The notes under the pieces were generated by a model. It made no database searches. It had not been told where the DNA came from and was given only the letters and a program-made list of their open reading frames with translations. Shown in pieces: positions 52,570 through 63,187 of a DNA stretch of 64,000 bases (its first letter is position 1; each line of letters begins with the position of its first letter). Location of the stretch: contig NZ_LT962469.1 of NCBI RefSeq assembly GCF_900215725.1, positions 106,025 to 170,024 on the forward strand, given 5' to 3'. This DNA comes from Ezakiella peruensis. GTDB lineage: Bacteria > Bacillota > Clostridia > Tissierellales > Peptoniphilaceae. Both the position numbers and the translations under genes were made by a program.

Positions 52570-52596
52570 AGAGGTTTTTAACCTCTCTTTTTTTAT
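52570..52596 (+). terminator. Second terminator just before topB
   Basis: GAGAGGTT-TTT-AACCTCTC perfect 8-bp stem and seven T. It stops transcription from the left into topB and may mark the end of an upstream transcript that lacks a recognisable gene. Confidence 0.85.
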
Positions 52597-52626
52597 GGAA
52601 ATTTACATTAAAGATAAGGAGGTAAT

Positions 52627-54636
52627 ATGAAATTAGTAATTGCAGAAAAACCTAGTGTTGCAAGTTCTATTGCAAAGGTAATTGGTGCAGATAAAAAATG
52701 TAATGGATATTTTGAAGGAGGCGATTATATTGTATCCTGGTGTGTTGGGCACTTGGTAGAATTAGCGTTTGCAAATGCATACGATCCAAAATATGAAAAA
52801 TGGAATCTATTAGATCTACCTATAATACCTAAACAATTTAAAACTGTTGCTTCTAGTGGCACTAAAAAGCAATTTAATATAGTCAAGTCTTTGCTTAATG
52901 ATAGCAAGGTTAATGAAGTAATTTGTGCAACAGACGCAGGACGTGAAGGAGAGCTAATATTTAGATTGCTTTATGATAAAGTAAATTGTAAAAAACCAAT
53001 AAAAAGGCTGTGGATCAGCTCGCTGGAAGATGAATCAATCAGCAATGGTTTTAAAAATTTAAAACCTGGAGCAGATTATGATAATTTATATATATCAGCA
53101 TTTGCAAGAGCGAAAGCTGATTGGTTAATTGGAATTAATGCTACAAGGTTTTATTCATTAAAATATAGAGATTATTTGAACTCCTTAATCTCTGTTGGTA
53201 GGGTTATGACCCCAACCTTAAGTATGATTGTGGAGCGAACAAATAATGTCAAAAATTTTAAACCTCAAGAATTTTATGTAATTTTTTCTAAAATACAAGA
53301 TTTAATTGTTGAAAGTGATAGGTATGAAACCAAAGATGAAGCTTTAAAAGAAATAAATAATTTAAAAATAAATAAAATAAAGTGTGTGAAAAGCAATGTT
53401 ATAGAAAAAAAGACAAGATCACCATTACCTTATGATCTAACCACACTTCAAAGAGAAGCTAATAGGTATTACGGATTAACATCTAAAAAAACATTAGATA
53501 TTACACAAAAATTGTACGAAAATAAGCAAGTAACATATCCAAGAACAGATAGCAGGTATGTAACAGAAGATATGATCAATAGTGTTTTGGAGCTTGCTAA
53601 TAAAATAGATAAACAAGACTATAATGTTACTAAAATAGTTAATAATGCAAAAGTTAACGATCACCACGCAATCATACCAACGCTTAATTCTTTATCATCT
53701 AATAATAGAACTGAAGAAGAAAACAAAATATATAATTTAATAAAGATGAGGTTTATATCATCTATGCTAAAAGATGGTGTTGATATAAAAGGATCTTACG
53801 AATTTAAAGTAGATGACCTTATTTTAAAAGCAAATCAATCTTCAATTAAGGAGCTTGGTTTTAGAGAATACGAAAATAACTTCTTCCAGAAAAAGATAGA
53901 GGCAAGTAACTTTATATTAATTAATGAAGGTGAAGAATTTGAGTTCTTGCCTGAGATTAAAACAGGAATGACATCTCCACCAAAATATTATACTGAAGAT
54001 ACTCTCTTGTCTGCTATGGAACGAGCTGGAAATGAAGATCTAGACGAAAGCCTTGATACAGAAAAAGAAGGCATAGGAACTCCAGCAACAAGAGCTTCAA
54101 TTATAGAGAAACTTATTAAGTTAAACTATATAGAAAGAAACAAGAAAAATTTAGTATCAACAGAAATTGGAGAAAACATAGATAAATTGCTTCCAGATTT
54201 TCTTAAATCACCAAAGCTAACAGCAGATTGGGAAAACAAGCTTACCCTAATAGCTAATGGCAGGTTAAGTGAAAGAGAGTTTATGGAAGAAATTGAAGAT
54301 TTGATTAATAAAATATTAAGCAATCAAGAGGAGGTGAAATTTAAAATGGAAGAAAAAGTAATAGGAAAATGCACAAGGTGCAAAGAGGGAAATATTGTTC
54401 TTCGTGGCAAATCATATGTGTGCGATAATGATTGTGGCTGGAAAATTTACAAAGACAATATATGGTGGAACAATAAAGGAAAAAAATTGACAGACGAAAT
54501 TTTAAAAGAGATCCTTGAAAAGGGCGAAGTAAGAATTGAAGGCTTCAAGTCAGCAAAAACAGGCAGCCATTATCCTGCAAATATAAGCCTTGAGGATACT
54601 GGACAGTATATAAATTTTAAAATGAGATTTGATTAA
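52627..54636 (+). CDS. DNA topoisomerase III (TopB/TraE-type)
   Basis: 669 residues. TOPRIM domain with IAEKPSVASSIAKVIG and CATDAGREGELIFRLLYD; active-site tyrosine in VTYPRTDSRYV (about residue 305); SVGRVMTPTLSMIV. A C-terminal zinc-ribbon-like part has CTRCKEGNIVLRGKSYVC and CDNDCGW, then a short SAKTGSHYPANISLED domain. Such plasmid/ICE-encoded type IA enzymes unlink replication or transfer intermediates. AAGGAGG precedes the ATG. It is the first gene of the element and separate from any chromosomal topB. Confidence 0.9.
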   Translation: MKLVIAEKPSVASSIAKVIGADKKCNGYFEGGDYIVSWCVGHLVELAFANAYDPKYEKWNLLDLPIIPKQFKTVASSGTKKQFNIVKSLLNDSKVNEVICATDAGREGELIFRLLYDKVNCKKPIKRLWISSLEDESISNGFKNLKPGADYDNLYISAFARAKADWLIGINATRFYSLKYRDYLNSLISVGRVMTPTLSMIVERTNNVKNFKPQEFYVIFSKIQDLIVESDRYETKDEALKEINNLKINKIKCVKSNVIEKKTRSPLPYDLTTLQREANRYYGLTSKKTLDITQKLYENKQVTYPRTDSRYVTEDMINSVLELANKIDKQDYNVTKIVNNAKVNDHHAIIPTLNSLSSNNRTEEENKIYNLIKMRFISSMLKDGVDIKGSYEFKVDDLILKANQSSIKELGFREYENNFFQKKIEASNFILINEGEEFEFLPEIKTGMTSPPKYYTEDTLLSAMERAGNEDLDESLDTEKEGIGTPATRASIIEKLIKLNYIERNKKNLVSTEIGENIDKLLPDFLKSPKLTADWENKLTLIANGRLSEREFMEEIEDLINKILSNQEEVKFKMEEKVIGKCTRCKEGNIVLRGKSYVCDNDCGWKIYKDNIWWNNKGKKLTDEILKEILEKGEVRIEGFKSAKTGSHYPANISLEDTGQYINFKMRFD

Positions 54637-54648
54637 TGGGAGGAATTA

Positions 54649-55074
54649 ATGGAAAAACAAATTAGACAATGGCAAAAATTTGATGAGATGTATGAAGTAG
54701 ATAATTCTACAGATAGGCCACCCTTTGGAAAATATGTAGTAGAAGTTAAGGATATATGCTTAAAATCAAGCAAAAAGGGTGAACCAATGATTTATATATG
54801 GTTTAAGATAGATGATAGTATTTCACAAATAAATGATGACATTAACGAGAATATATTTTATAACCAGGTAATTATTGGTGGCAAGCAAAGAAAAATAGCT
54901 ATGAGTATTATAAGAATGCTTCTTAAGCCATTTGATTTAGACATATATTTCAATTCATATGAGGAGCTTGGCAGGACAATAATGGAATATTCTGAATTGA
55001 TTAAGCAAAGAAAATATGTTTTAGAATTTAATCAATCAGAAAGAGGAAATTTAACATATAGAATAGAATTGTAA
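54649..55074 (+). CDS. DUF669-like, possible ssDNA-binding protein
   Basis: 141 residues. The pattern FGKYVVEVKDICLKSSKKGEP followed by MIYIWFKIDD, and LLKPFDLDIYFNSYEEL, is similar to DUF669 proteins found with replication or recombination genes of phages and ICEs. No catalytic motif is seen. It follows topB by 12 bp (GGGAGGAATT site) and is followed by a terminator. Assignment is tentative. Confidence 0.5.
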   Translation: MEKQIRQWQKFDEMYEVDNSTDRPPFGKYVVEVKDICLKSSKKGEPMIYIWFKIDDSISQINDDINENIFYNQVIIGGKQRKIAMSIIRMLLKPFDLDIYFNSYEELGRTIMEYSELIKQRKYVLEFNQSERGNLTYRIEL

Positions 55075-55086
55075 GGACTAGAGATT

Positions 55087-55117
55087 AAGGGTTGTGTTTT
55101 ATACATAACCCTTTTTT
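55087..55117 (+). terminator. Terminator after the DUF669-like gene
   Basis: AAGGGTTGTG/CATAACCCTT 10-bp stem (one G-U) and T-run. The next gene has its own AGGAGG site 19 bp further on, so some read-through or a separate promoter is needed. Confidence 0.8.
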
Positions 55118-55142
55118 ATTTTATAAATTTTAGGAGGTAAAA

Positions 55143-58100
55143 ATGAAAAGATCTGAATACGTTCAAAAAGCAATAGAAATATTTAAAAACAAAACAAATC
55201 TTGAAAAGTTTTTAGATATTATGGCTTATACACAAAAGTATAGCTTATATAATCAAATGGAAATATATGATCAAATAGAGAGCGATATAATGGCACTTGC
55301 TAGTGCTGATTTTTGGAAAAATAATATGCGCTTAGAGCTTAAAGACGATGAAGTAAATAATTATATTGAAGTAACAAATAGTGACGGAAGTATAAATAGA
55401 CTGTATGATATTAACCAAATTGAGGAAGTTTATGAAGGAGAGATTCAAAACTTGGTTTGGTCTTTAAATAATGATACTACAAATGATTATAATAAATTAC
55501 TCGATTTGCTAAGCTGTAAAGACAATAAAGATCTTGCAGCAGAATATGTAAAACTATTAAGCAGGATCGATTTTATACCAGACACTTTAAGAGAACCCAT
55601 AACAAATGTTACGGAGTATCTTTTGAATAAAAGAATGGGTTTTTCTAATAATGCTAATTTAGAGAAAATATCCAGTATGGATATAAATCTATTGTCTTTT
55701 GTATTTAAAGCTTCTTCAAATATATTAACTCAGGTTATAGAAGATTTGAAAGATCTAGGAGTAGAAAGAAGAAAGAACGTTTCTTTAGAAGATTTAATAG
55801 CAGATATAAACTCCAGAAGGGAAGAAAGCATAGAAGATACAGTTGCATATTTATTTAAAGAAAAAATATTGTCAATAGATGGTTTAGAAATTCATGCTAA
55901 TGAAAATCAACTAGAAAAATTAAAGAATTTTAATAACACCATACAAAAAAACAATATTATTGATATTCCTGAAGAAAATAGATATGAATCAATAAATGAT
56001 TCTAGATTAAAAGAAGAGATATTAGAAAAATTAAAAAATAATGAGGATTTAATAAATGAGATCATTAAGGCGAGAGAAGTGTTAGGAAATGATACCTTGG
56101 CAAGCTTTAATGGTGTTTTTCAAATGGAATATGCAAATACAATTAGGCAGATATCTAAAGATCAAAATCTCCCAGATGATATGAAATCTATTGATTCTGT
56201 TAATAAGCTTAAACAAGAAGTTGAAAAAGAATTTAGAAGCTTTATAGACGATAATATTAAACTAAAGTCTATAGAAGAATCCTCAAAAGATAATTTAGAT
56301 GAAACTTTAAATTTAGAAGAAGTTGATAAAGAGCTTGAAGGTGATGAGGAGCTTGAAGAAAACACAAATGTAGAGTTGAACAATGTGCCTTTAGATGAAC
56401 CTGAGGATACAGAAACAGAAAAAGAAGTTGAAGAGGCAGAGAAAACAGCTGAAGAAAATATAGAAGTAAGCAAAGTTTTAACTCCACAGCAGGAATTTGA
56501 GCAATCAGAACTCTATAAGGGTCTAGAAAATATATTTGATAAGCATAATATTGAAAGCTCTGGCATTGTAAAAAGAGAAGATCTTATTGTTAGATTATTT
56601 AGAAGAGCCTGGGAGCTTGATAAGTATCAGACAGAAAATTCTGATTCTACAAGGTTAAGTACACAACAGATTATTCAAAGAGATGATGTACTAAGAAGTA
56701 GATTGGTTAATAAAGGCTTACCCATTGCAATGAATCAAGCAGACATCAATAGTTCAAATTCAGATATAATTAATTATATCGTTGAAAATATAGACGAAAT
56801 TATAGAAGATGAAAACCTTTTTAATATAATACATTCAACAGGCGGAATAGAATTTAATTCAAGGAATGTTTTTATAGATGATGTAAAATACGGAATCGAA
56901 GATAGGATATCTATTGAAGATGAGAAAGGCACTCGTGAATATTATCTATTATTAGATGGTTCTTATAATAGAATTATTGTTAATTCACAACTAGAAAGAA
57001 TTGATGAAGAAAGCACAAATTCTAGATATGGAAACAATTTATCCGAAGCTGCAACAAGATATGACAATAAAGTCTATGGTGATGATTTCAAAATCAAATA
57101 TCAAAACAACAATAGTGATATTAGATTAATTAAAGGAGAGGAAGACATAGCATATTTAAGCATCAAATATGATGGTTTAAAATACTTTGATTATCAAATA
57201 AAAAAATTTAACGATTGGCAAGACCTGGATAACTATTCAGTTAATGCTTTTAAAAAAGTGATTGAAAATTTACAATCAAAGCATAAGCAAGCTATAGAAA
57301 GTTGTTATGAACAATACAGTGCTGGAGCTTATTCTTTATATAAAGAAGGTCTGCCTAATATAGACCTATTGAATTCTATAAAATTAGAAAACAATGAATA
57401 TTATTTGATAGCAAGAAACTATGGAATTGCCAAATATTATTTGTTAAATTCAAATATGGATCTCATTGGGACTTTACAAGATATTAATTTTAGAGATTTT
57501 GAATCGATAAAAGAAAGCATAAGACCAATTGTGTCCTTGTATGAAAAAAAGACAGAAGTTACATCTTCTAAAAATTACGAAATTAATGATGATAATTTGG
57601 GAGAAGGAACAGAATCTCAAAGAATACAAAATAATCTTAATGCTCTAAAAATATTAAATATAATAGAAGAAGAACAAAGAAATGCCACAATAGAAGAAAA
57701 GGAAATATTATCTAAGTACGTTGGCTGGGGAGGACTGCCCAGTGTATTCAAAGAAGATAATAAATATAACAATGAGCTTAGAAGTTTGCTAAGTGATGAA
57801 GAATATAAAAGTGCAAGAGAATCATCTTTAACAGCTTTTTATACACCATCAAAGGTAATTGATGGTATATATGGAGCTTTAGATAAAATGAATGTTAGAG
57901 GTACTAGAGATTTTAAAATATTAGAACCATCTGCTGGTATAGGTAGCTTTATAGGTAAAAAGCCTAAAAATTTAATTAATGCAGAATATACTGCTATTGA
58001 AAAAGATGGGTTAAGTGGAAGAATAGCCAAGGCTTTATATCCAGAAAGCAATGTAATAATAAGTGGAATTGAAGATACAGATTTGAATAACAATAGTTTT

Positions 58101-61100
58101 GATGTCGCCATAGGCAATGTTCCTTTTGGCGATTTTAAAATTTATGATAGTGATTATGAAAATAATAATTTTTTGATCCACGATTATTTTTTTGCGAAAG
58201 CATTGGATAAGGTAAAGCCAGGCGGAATAGTTGCACTTATAACATCTAGCGGAACAATGGATAAAAAAGATGATAATGTTCGTAAATATTTAGCAGAGAG
58301 AGCTGAATTGGTTGGTGCATTAAGACTTCCAAATAATACTTTCACAAAGAATGCTGGAACATCAGTAACTTCAGATATAATATTTTTAAAAAAGAGAGAA
58401 AATAAAATTGAAATTACTGATGATAATAGACCAGATTGGCTGGATCTTGATGAAGAACAAGGCGAAGAAATTAATAAATACTTTAAAAACAACAGATCTC
58501 ATGTATTGGGAGATTTAAAATTAATTTCCACTCAATTTGGGAAAGCTTTAGCTTGTGTTGATGATGGATTAAATACAGATATAAGAACAAGAATAAGTGA
58601 AGCAGTTTCAACATTTCCTCCAGCTTTTATATCTACTCAAAGTCATTTAAATAAGGTCATAGAAAATATAGCTGATTTAGCTGATATAAAAGCTTATTCT
58701 ATTACTCTATATGACGATGAATTCTATATTAAAAAATCAGAGGGTATAGAAAAACTTAATCTTAAAACTGATAAAGACAAGGACAGGGTTATTCAATTAA
58801 TAAAAATTAGAGATGATGTTCAAAAATTATTAAACGCACAATTAGATGATAAGTCTGAATCGGAGATTAAGTCTTTGCAGCTATATTTAAATGCAGATTA
58901 TGATAATTTTGTTAAAGAATATGGAAGAATTAATCAAAGTAAAAATATTAAATTATTCGAAGATGATATTTCCAGTCCTGTCTTAAAAGCTCTAGAAGTA
59001 TATGAAAAGGGAGAATTTAAAGAGAAAGCTAAAATATTTTCTGAAAGAACAATAAGAGGAAAAACAGAAATAACTAAAGCCGAAAGTGTGGAAGAAGCTT
59101 TATTAATATCTTTAAACACTAAAGCAGAAGTAGATCTTGATTATATATCTAGCTTAGTAAGTAAATCAGAAGATGAGGTAATAGATGATCTTTATGGTAA
59201 GATCTATTTTGATCCTCAGCTAGATAAATATGTTCCAGAAGATGAATATTTGAGTGGAAATATTTTAAATAAAATGGAGGCATTAGAACATTTTGATTTT
59301 AAATATAAAAATATAAATGAAAGAGCTTTAAAAGCTTCATTGCCACCATTATTAAGTCCTGAAAACATCACAGTAAAACTAGGAGCAAACTGGATACCAG
59401 TTGAGTATATAAAAGAGTTTGTTAGCTATCTATATGACGGTGACTTTGTGCCAGATATTTCATATAACAAAGAAATGACCGAATGGAATATAGCTAATAA
59501 ATCTTATTATTGGTATGCTATTGATCCTGTTGGAATAACAGATGTTTATAAAGGTATGAATTTAATTGAAGATACTCTAAATGGTAAAATTGCAGTTGTA
59601 CGCAAAACTATTATAGATGACGAAGGAAAAGAAAAGAGGGTAATAGACGATCAAAAAACCATAGAAATACAAGACAAGCAAATGGATTTAAAAGATAAAT
59701 TTAGCGCTTGGATATGGGAAGATGAAGATCGCTCTAAACACTTAATTGATATCTATAATAGAAAATTTAACTCAGAAGTCAATAGAGAGTACAATGGAGA
59801 TTGGCTTACATTTCCTGAAATGAATAGTAATATTCAATTAATGAAGCATCAAAAAAATGCTGTTGCCAGAATTATTCAAGGTGGCAATTCATTGCTAGCT
59901 CATGTAGTTGGATCTGGAAAAACATTTGAAATGATTGCTAGTGCTATGGAATCAAAAAGATTGGGTCTTTGTAATAAGTCCCTAATTGTTGTTCCAAAGC
60001 ATTTGACAGATCAAACAGGAAATGAGTTTTTAAACCTTTATCCAAATGCAAATATATTAGTTGCTACAGCTAAAGACTTTTCGCCAGCAAACAGAAAAGA
60101 GTTTTGTGCGAAAATTGCTACTGGTAATTTTGATGCCATAATCATAGGACAAACTCAATTTCAAAAAATACCTATGAGTAAAGAATTTCAGCAGGAATTT
60201 ATGCTTGCTGAAATAGAGAATATAGAAAAAGCTCTTAATGATTTAAATGGAAGGTCTGAATCCAGCAGAATAACTATTAAAAATTTAGAGAAGGCCAGAT
60301 TGAATAAAATTGAAGCATTAGAAAAATTGAATGATGATAAAGATAAGGACGATGTGGTAACATTTGAAGAGTTGGGAGTAGATAGATTGTATATTGATGA
60401 GGCGCATTATTATAAAAATCTATACATTCCAACAAAATTAAACAATGTTCAAGGTATCGGACAATCTAATTCAAAAAGAGCTAGCGACTTGTTAATGAAA
60501 TGCAGGTATATGGATAAGATAACCAATAATAAAGGTGTTATTTTTGCGACAGGTACACCAATCAGCAATAATATATCTGAGATGTATGTTATGCAGACCT
60601 ACCTTCAAAACGATAAATTAATAGAAAAAGATTTTCATAGTTTTGATGGTTGGGTAAGTAACTTTGCTGAGGCTGTTTCAGAAATGGAACTAACTCCAGA
60701 GGGGACAAGTTTTAGAATGAATACAAGGTTATCTAAGTATATAAATTTACCTGAATTACAAACAATCTTTAGAGAAGTTGCTGATATTAAAATGCAAGAC
60801 GATTTAGATCTGGACATACCAGATCACAATATTCATACTGTAATTACTCAACCTTCCTTAGAACAAAGAGCTTTTATAGAAAGTTTAGGCAAAAGGGCAG
60901 AGCAAATAAGAAATGGTACTGTTGATAGGAAAAAAGATAATATGCTTGTGATAACCAATGAATCTAGGAAGGCTGGACTTGATATGAGGATGATCGATCC
61001 AAATGCAGAAGATGATCCAAATGGCAAGGTAAGTAAGTGTGCTGAAAATATTTATAAAATATGGAAAGATACAACAGATATAAAAGGCACTCAATTAATG

Positions 61101-62720
61101 TTTTCTGATATAGGAGTTCCAGGTGGAGCTAATTTTGATATTTATCAGGTAATAAAAGATAAATTAATAGATTATGGTGTTCCAGAAGATGAAATCGCTT
61201 TTATCCACGATGCTTCAACAGAATCTCAAAAAGATAAACTGTTTGAAAAGGTCAGAAGTGGAAAAGTGCGAGTTCTTATGGGATCAACAAGCAAAATGGG
61301 AACTGGAACCAATGTTCAGGATCATTTAGTTGCTATGCACGATTTAGATTGCCCTTGGAGGCCATCAGATTTAGAGCAACGAATGGGAAGAATTGTAAGA
61401 CAAGGCAACAAAAATGATGAGGTGGACATATACAGATATGTTACAGAGAAAACATTTGATTCTTATTTGTGGCAAATGATATTAAGAAAACAAAAATTTA
61501 TTACACAGGTAATGACTAACAAAATAGGAAGCAGAGATGTGTTTGATGATTCTCTAGTTATGGAGGCTAGCGAAACAATAGCTCAATGTGCTGGAGATCC
61601 AATTATTAAAGAAAAATTTGAACTTGATATGGAAGTTAGAAAACTTGGAACGCTTAAAAGAAGCCATCAACAAGAGCAAATTAAATTGAATAAAATAATA
61701 AACATAACAGCACCTAGTTTTTTTGATGAAGCTACCAACAAAATAAATAAAATCAAAAAGGATATACAAACAAGAAATAACAATACTCTTGCGAATGATT
61801 TTTCAGGATTGAGTATAAACGGAGTATATTATAAAGAAAGAAAAGAAGCTGCAGAACAACTTCAAAAATGTTTATATAGCTTAAAAGATAATAAAATAGT
61901 GTATAGAGGCTTTGACATTAAAATTTCTAAAGATGGCTTAGCTGGTAATAATCTATTTTCTAATATTGCAACAGTCAAGGGTGAGTATAATTATAGCGTA
62001 GATCTAGGAACTGATGGGGCAGGTAATATAACTCGTATAGACAATCTAATAAATAAAATTGAAGAAAGATTAGATAGAATAAATAAAGAGGTAAAAGATA
62101 TGGAAAAAACATTAGAATTAGCAAAAGAAAAGCAAGGGCAACCATTTTTAAGAGAGGATGAATACAGAGAAAAGCAGCAAAGATTAAATCAAATAATGGT
62201 AATGTTAAGTGATAATAGCAAGGTCTATAACGAACAAGAGTTAATAGATATAGAAGATTCTATTAATAGATTGTTTGAAAAAAATCTTGGCATTACTCCT
62301 TCTTCGGAAGCTTTTAATAATCCAGCAAGAGTTGTATTAGATGAAAAGTCTATTGATGATAACGATGTTGCATTGTATGTCAATATAGATACTCTGTCAA
62401 TAAACAAAGAGGTTAATAATCAAATAATAAGTAGCATTAATTGTAATTCTATTGAGGATTTCAAAGGCACTTTAGAGAAAATCATCTCTAAAGAATATAT
62501 AGATTATAATACAAAAATTGCATTTGATCCTTTAGAAAAAGACATTGATAATGATGGAATAATAGCCAGATATGATATAAATGATCTGGACGATAATGTT
62601 AAAGATACTCCAAAGATCAAAAGTGTAAGCTTTGTATCAGAGATGAGAGATTACGACAAGCAAGCAAAAGAAAATAGCAGTTATAAAAGCACTCAAGAAA
62701 GAGATGACATTTCTATTTAA
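55143..62720 (+). CDS. Giant ArdC-like / N6-adenine methylase / SNF2 helicase protein (DarB-like anti-restriction candidate)
   Basis: 2525 residues. N-terminus has an ArdC-like stretch: FLDIMAYTQKYSLYNQMEIY then LASADFWKNNMRLELK. A long unrecognised region with an acidic spacer (about 375-455) leads to ESQRIQNNLNALKILN (about 825) and YVGWGGLPSVFKED. Methylase: ILEPSAGIGSFIG (926) and GNVPFGDF (990, for NPPF). Helicase: VGSGKTFEM (about 1589), LYIDEAHYYKN (1751), ATGTPISNN, and RMGRIVRQGNKNDEVD (about 2080). About 400 coiled-coil-rich residues end it. Phage P1 DarB and conjugative-element proteins share methylase plus helicase and protect incoming DNA from restriction; the same role is inferred. 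Confidence 0.8.
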   Translation: MKRSEYVQKAIEIFKNKTNLEKFLDIMAYTQKYSLYNQMEIYDQIESDIMALASADFWKNNMRLELKDDEVNNYIEVTNSDGSINRLYDINQIEEVYEGEIQNLVWSLNNDTTNDYNKLLDLLSCKDNKDLAAEYVKLLSRIDFIPDTLREPITNVTEYLLNKRMGFSNNANLEKISSMDINLLSFVFKASSNILTQVIEDLKDLGVERRKNVSLEDLIADINSRREESIEDTVAYLFKEKILSIDGLEIHANENQLEKLKNFNNTIQKNNIIDIPEENRYESINDSRLKEEILEKLKNNEDLINEIIKAREVLGNDTLASFNGVFQMEYANTIRQISKDQNLPDDMKSIDSVNKLKQEVEKEFRSFIDDNIKLKSIEESSKDNLDETLNLEEVDKELEGDEELEENTNVELNNVPLDEPEDTETEKEVEEAEKTAEENIEVSKVLTPQQEFEQSELYKGLENIFDKHNIESSGIVKREDLIVRLFRRAWELDKYQTENSDSTRLSTQQIIQRDDVLRSRLVNKGLPIAMNQADINSSNSDIINYIVENIDEIIEDENLFNIIHSTGGIEFNSRNVFIDDVKYGIEDRISIEDEKGTREYYLLLDGSYNRIIVNSQLERIDEESTNSRYGNNLSEAATRYDNKVYGDDFKIKYQNNNSDIRLIKGEEDIAYLSIKYDGLKYFDYQIKKFNDWQDLDNYSVNAFKKVIENLQSKHKQAIESCYEQYSAGAYSLYKEGLPNIDLLNSIKLENNEYYLIARNYGIAKYYLLNSNMDLIGTLQDINFRDFESIKESIRPIVSLYEKKTEVTSSKNYEINDDNLGEGTESQRIQNNLNALKILNIIEEEQRNATIEEKEILSKYVGWGGLPSVFKEDNKYNNELRSLLSDEEYKSARESSLTAFYTPSKVIDGIYGALDKMNVRGTRDFKILEPSAGIGSFIGKKPKNLINAEYTAIEKDGLSGRIAKALYPESNVIISGIEDTDLNNNSFDVAIGNVPFGDFKIYDSDYENNNFLIHDYFFAKALDKVKPGGIVALITSSGTMDKKDDNVRKYLAERAELVGALRLPNNTFTKNAGTSVTSDIIFLKKRENKIEITDDNRPDWLDLDEEQGEEINKYFKNNRSHVLGDLKLISTQFGKALACVDDGLNTDIRTRISEAVSTFPPAFISTQSHLNKVIENIADLADIKAYSITLYDDEFYIKKSEGIEKLNLKTDKDKDRVIQLIKIRDDVQKLLNAQLDDKSESEIKSLQLYLNADYDNFVKEYGRINQSKNIKLFEDDISSPVLKALEVYEKGEFKEKAKIFSERTIRGKTEITKAESVEEALLISLNTKAEVDLDYISSLVSKSEDEVIDDLYGKIYFDPQLDKYVPEDEYLSGNILNKMEALEHFDFKYKNINERALKASLPPLLSPENITVKLGANWIPVEYIKEFVSYLYDGDFVPDISYNKEMTEWNIANKSYYWYAIDPVGITDVYKGMNLIEDTLNGKIAVVRKTIIDDEGKEKRVIDDQKTIEIQDKQMDLKDKFSAWIWEDEDRSKHLIDIYNRKFNSEVNREYNGDWLTFPEMNSNIQLMKHQKNAVARIIQGGNSLLAHVVGSGKTFEMIASAMESKRLGLCNKSLIVVPKHLTDQTGNEFLNLYPNANILVATAKDFSPANRKEFCAKIATGNFDAIIIGQTQFQKIPMSKEFQQEFMLAEIENIEKALNDLNGRSESSRITIKNLEKARLNKIEALEKLNDDKDKDDVVTFEELGVDRLYIDEAHYYKNLYIPTKLNNVQGIGQSNSKRASDLLMKCRYMDKITNNKGVIFATGTPISNNISEMYVMQTYLQNDKLIEKDFHSFDGWVSNFAEAVSEMELTPEGTSFRMNTRLSKYINLPELQTIFREVADIKMQDDLDLDIPDHNIHTVITQPSLEQRAFIESLGKRAEQIRNGTVDRKKDNMLVITNESRKAGLDMRMIDPNAEDDPNGKVSKCAENIYKIWKDTTDIKGTQLMFSDIGVPGGANFDIYQVIKDKLIDYGVPEDEIAFIHDASTESQKDKLFEKVRSGKVRVLMGSTSKMGTGTNVQDHLVAMHDLDCPWRPSDLEQRMGRIVRQGNKNDEVDIYRYVTEKTFDSYLWQMILRKQKFITQVMTNKIGSRDVFDDSLVMEASETIAQCAGDPIIKEKFELDMEVRKLGTLKRSHQQEQIKLNKIINITAPSFFDEATNKINKIKKDIQTRNNNTLANDFSGLSINGVYYKERKEAAEQLQKCLYSLKDNKIVYRGFDIKISKDGLAGNNLFSNIATVKGEYNYSVDLGTDGAGNITRIDNLINKIEERLDRINKEVKDMEKTLELAKEKQGQPFLREDEYREKQQRLNQIMVMLSDNSKVYNEQELIDIEDSINRLFEKNLGITPSSEAFNNPARVVLDEKSIDDNDVALYVNIDTLSINKEVNNQIISSINCNSIEDFKGTLEKIISKEYIDYNTKIAFDPLEKDIDNDGIIARYDINDLDDNVKDTPKIKSVSFVSEMRDYDKQAKENSSYKSTQERDDISI

Positions 62721-62748
62721 TTTATAATGTTATTTATTGTAAAAAAGC

Positions 62749-62777
62749 TTGATAATATATTAAAGTAATGATATAAT
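62749..62777 (+). promoter_or_regulatory. Promoter for the 62804 gene
   Basis: TTGATA (62749-62754), 17-bp spacer, TATAAT (62772-62777) with TG one base upstream of the -10. Confidence 0.8.
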
Positions 62778-62803
62778 AAAGTCAATGAAAGGAGTTGTGA
62801 TTA

Positions 62804-63187
62804 ATGAAGCAATTAAGCAGAGAAAAATATTATGACTTACTAAAAAAGGATCCAGAGGAAGCTGAACAAAGATTGAATTTTGTATTAGATGGTTTTAGAG
62901 AAGTACAAAACGAAAAAATAAAAATGGGAGAAGATATTTCTGATAATGAAGCAATGGATCTTTATTTGCAAAGAGAAGATTTGCCAAATAAAATTAAAGA
63001 ATTGTTGATAGAGGTTAATAAAGGTGCAACAGTTACTCAAGATTCTGACAAGATGAAGATTCTTGAAAATGCTAATAAGCAAAATATAAGAACGATAGAA
63101 GTCGAATCAAGAAGTGAGTATAATTACAGTATGGCAAGTAGCCTATTTAATGAAATATTAAGAAGAGTAGACGCTGGAGAAATATAA
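62804..63187 (+). CDS. Hypothetical element protein, 127 residues
   Basis: I do not recognise this protein. It is charged and probably helical: start QLSREKYYDLLKKDPEEAEQ, then GFREVQNEKIKMGEDISDNE and YNYSMASSLFNEILRRVDAG at the end. No signal peptide or membrane helix. A strong promoter and AAAGGAG support it as a real gene. It lies between the giant helicase and another unknown small gene; a hairpin follows its stop. Confidence 0.65.
   Translation: MKQLSREKYYDLLKKDPEEAEQRLNFVLDGFREVQNEKIKMGEDISDNEAMDLYLQREDLPNKIKELLIEVNKGATVTQDSDKMKILENANKQNIRTIEVESRSEYNYSMASSLFNEILRRVDAGEI

Larger units (their letters stand above)
52292..52626. other. Junction between chromosomal genes and the mobile element
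   Basis: Holds two terminators (see below), and an AT-rich stretch with a TATAAT at 52484-52489 but no convincing -35. Codon use and AT richness change across it, so the left end of the element is probably here. I cannot point to an attachment site or inverted end. Confidence 0.5.

Noticed and set aside
56162-56487. Ser/Leu-rich minus-strand open frames opposite the giant protein
   Set aside because: Shadows of the acidic spacer codons.
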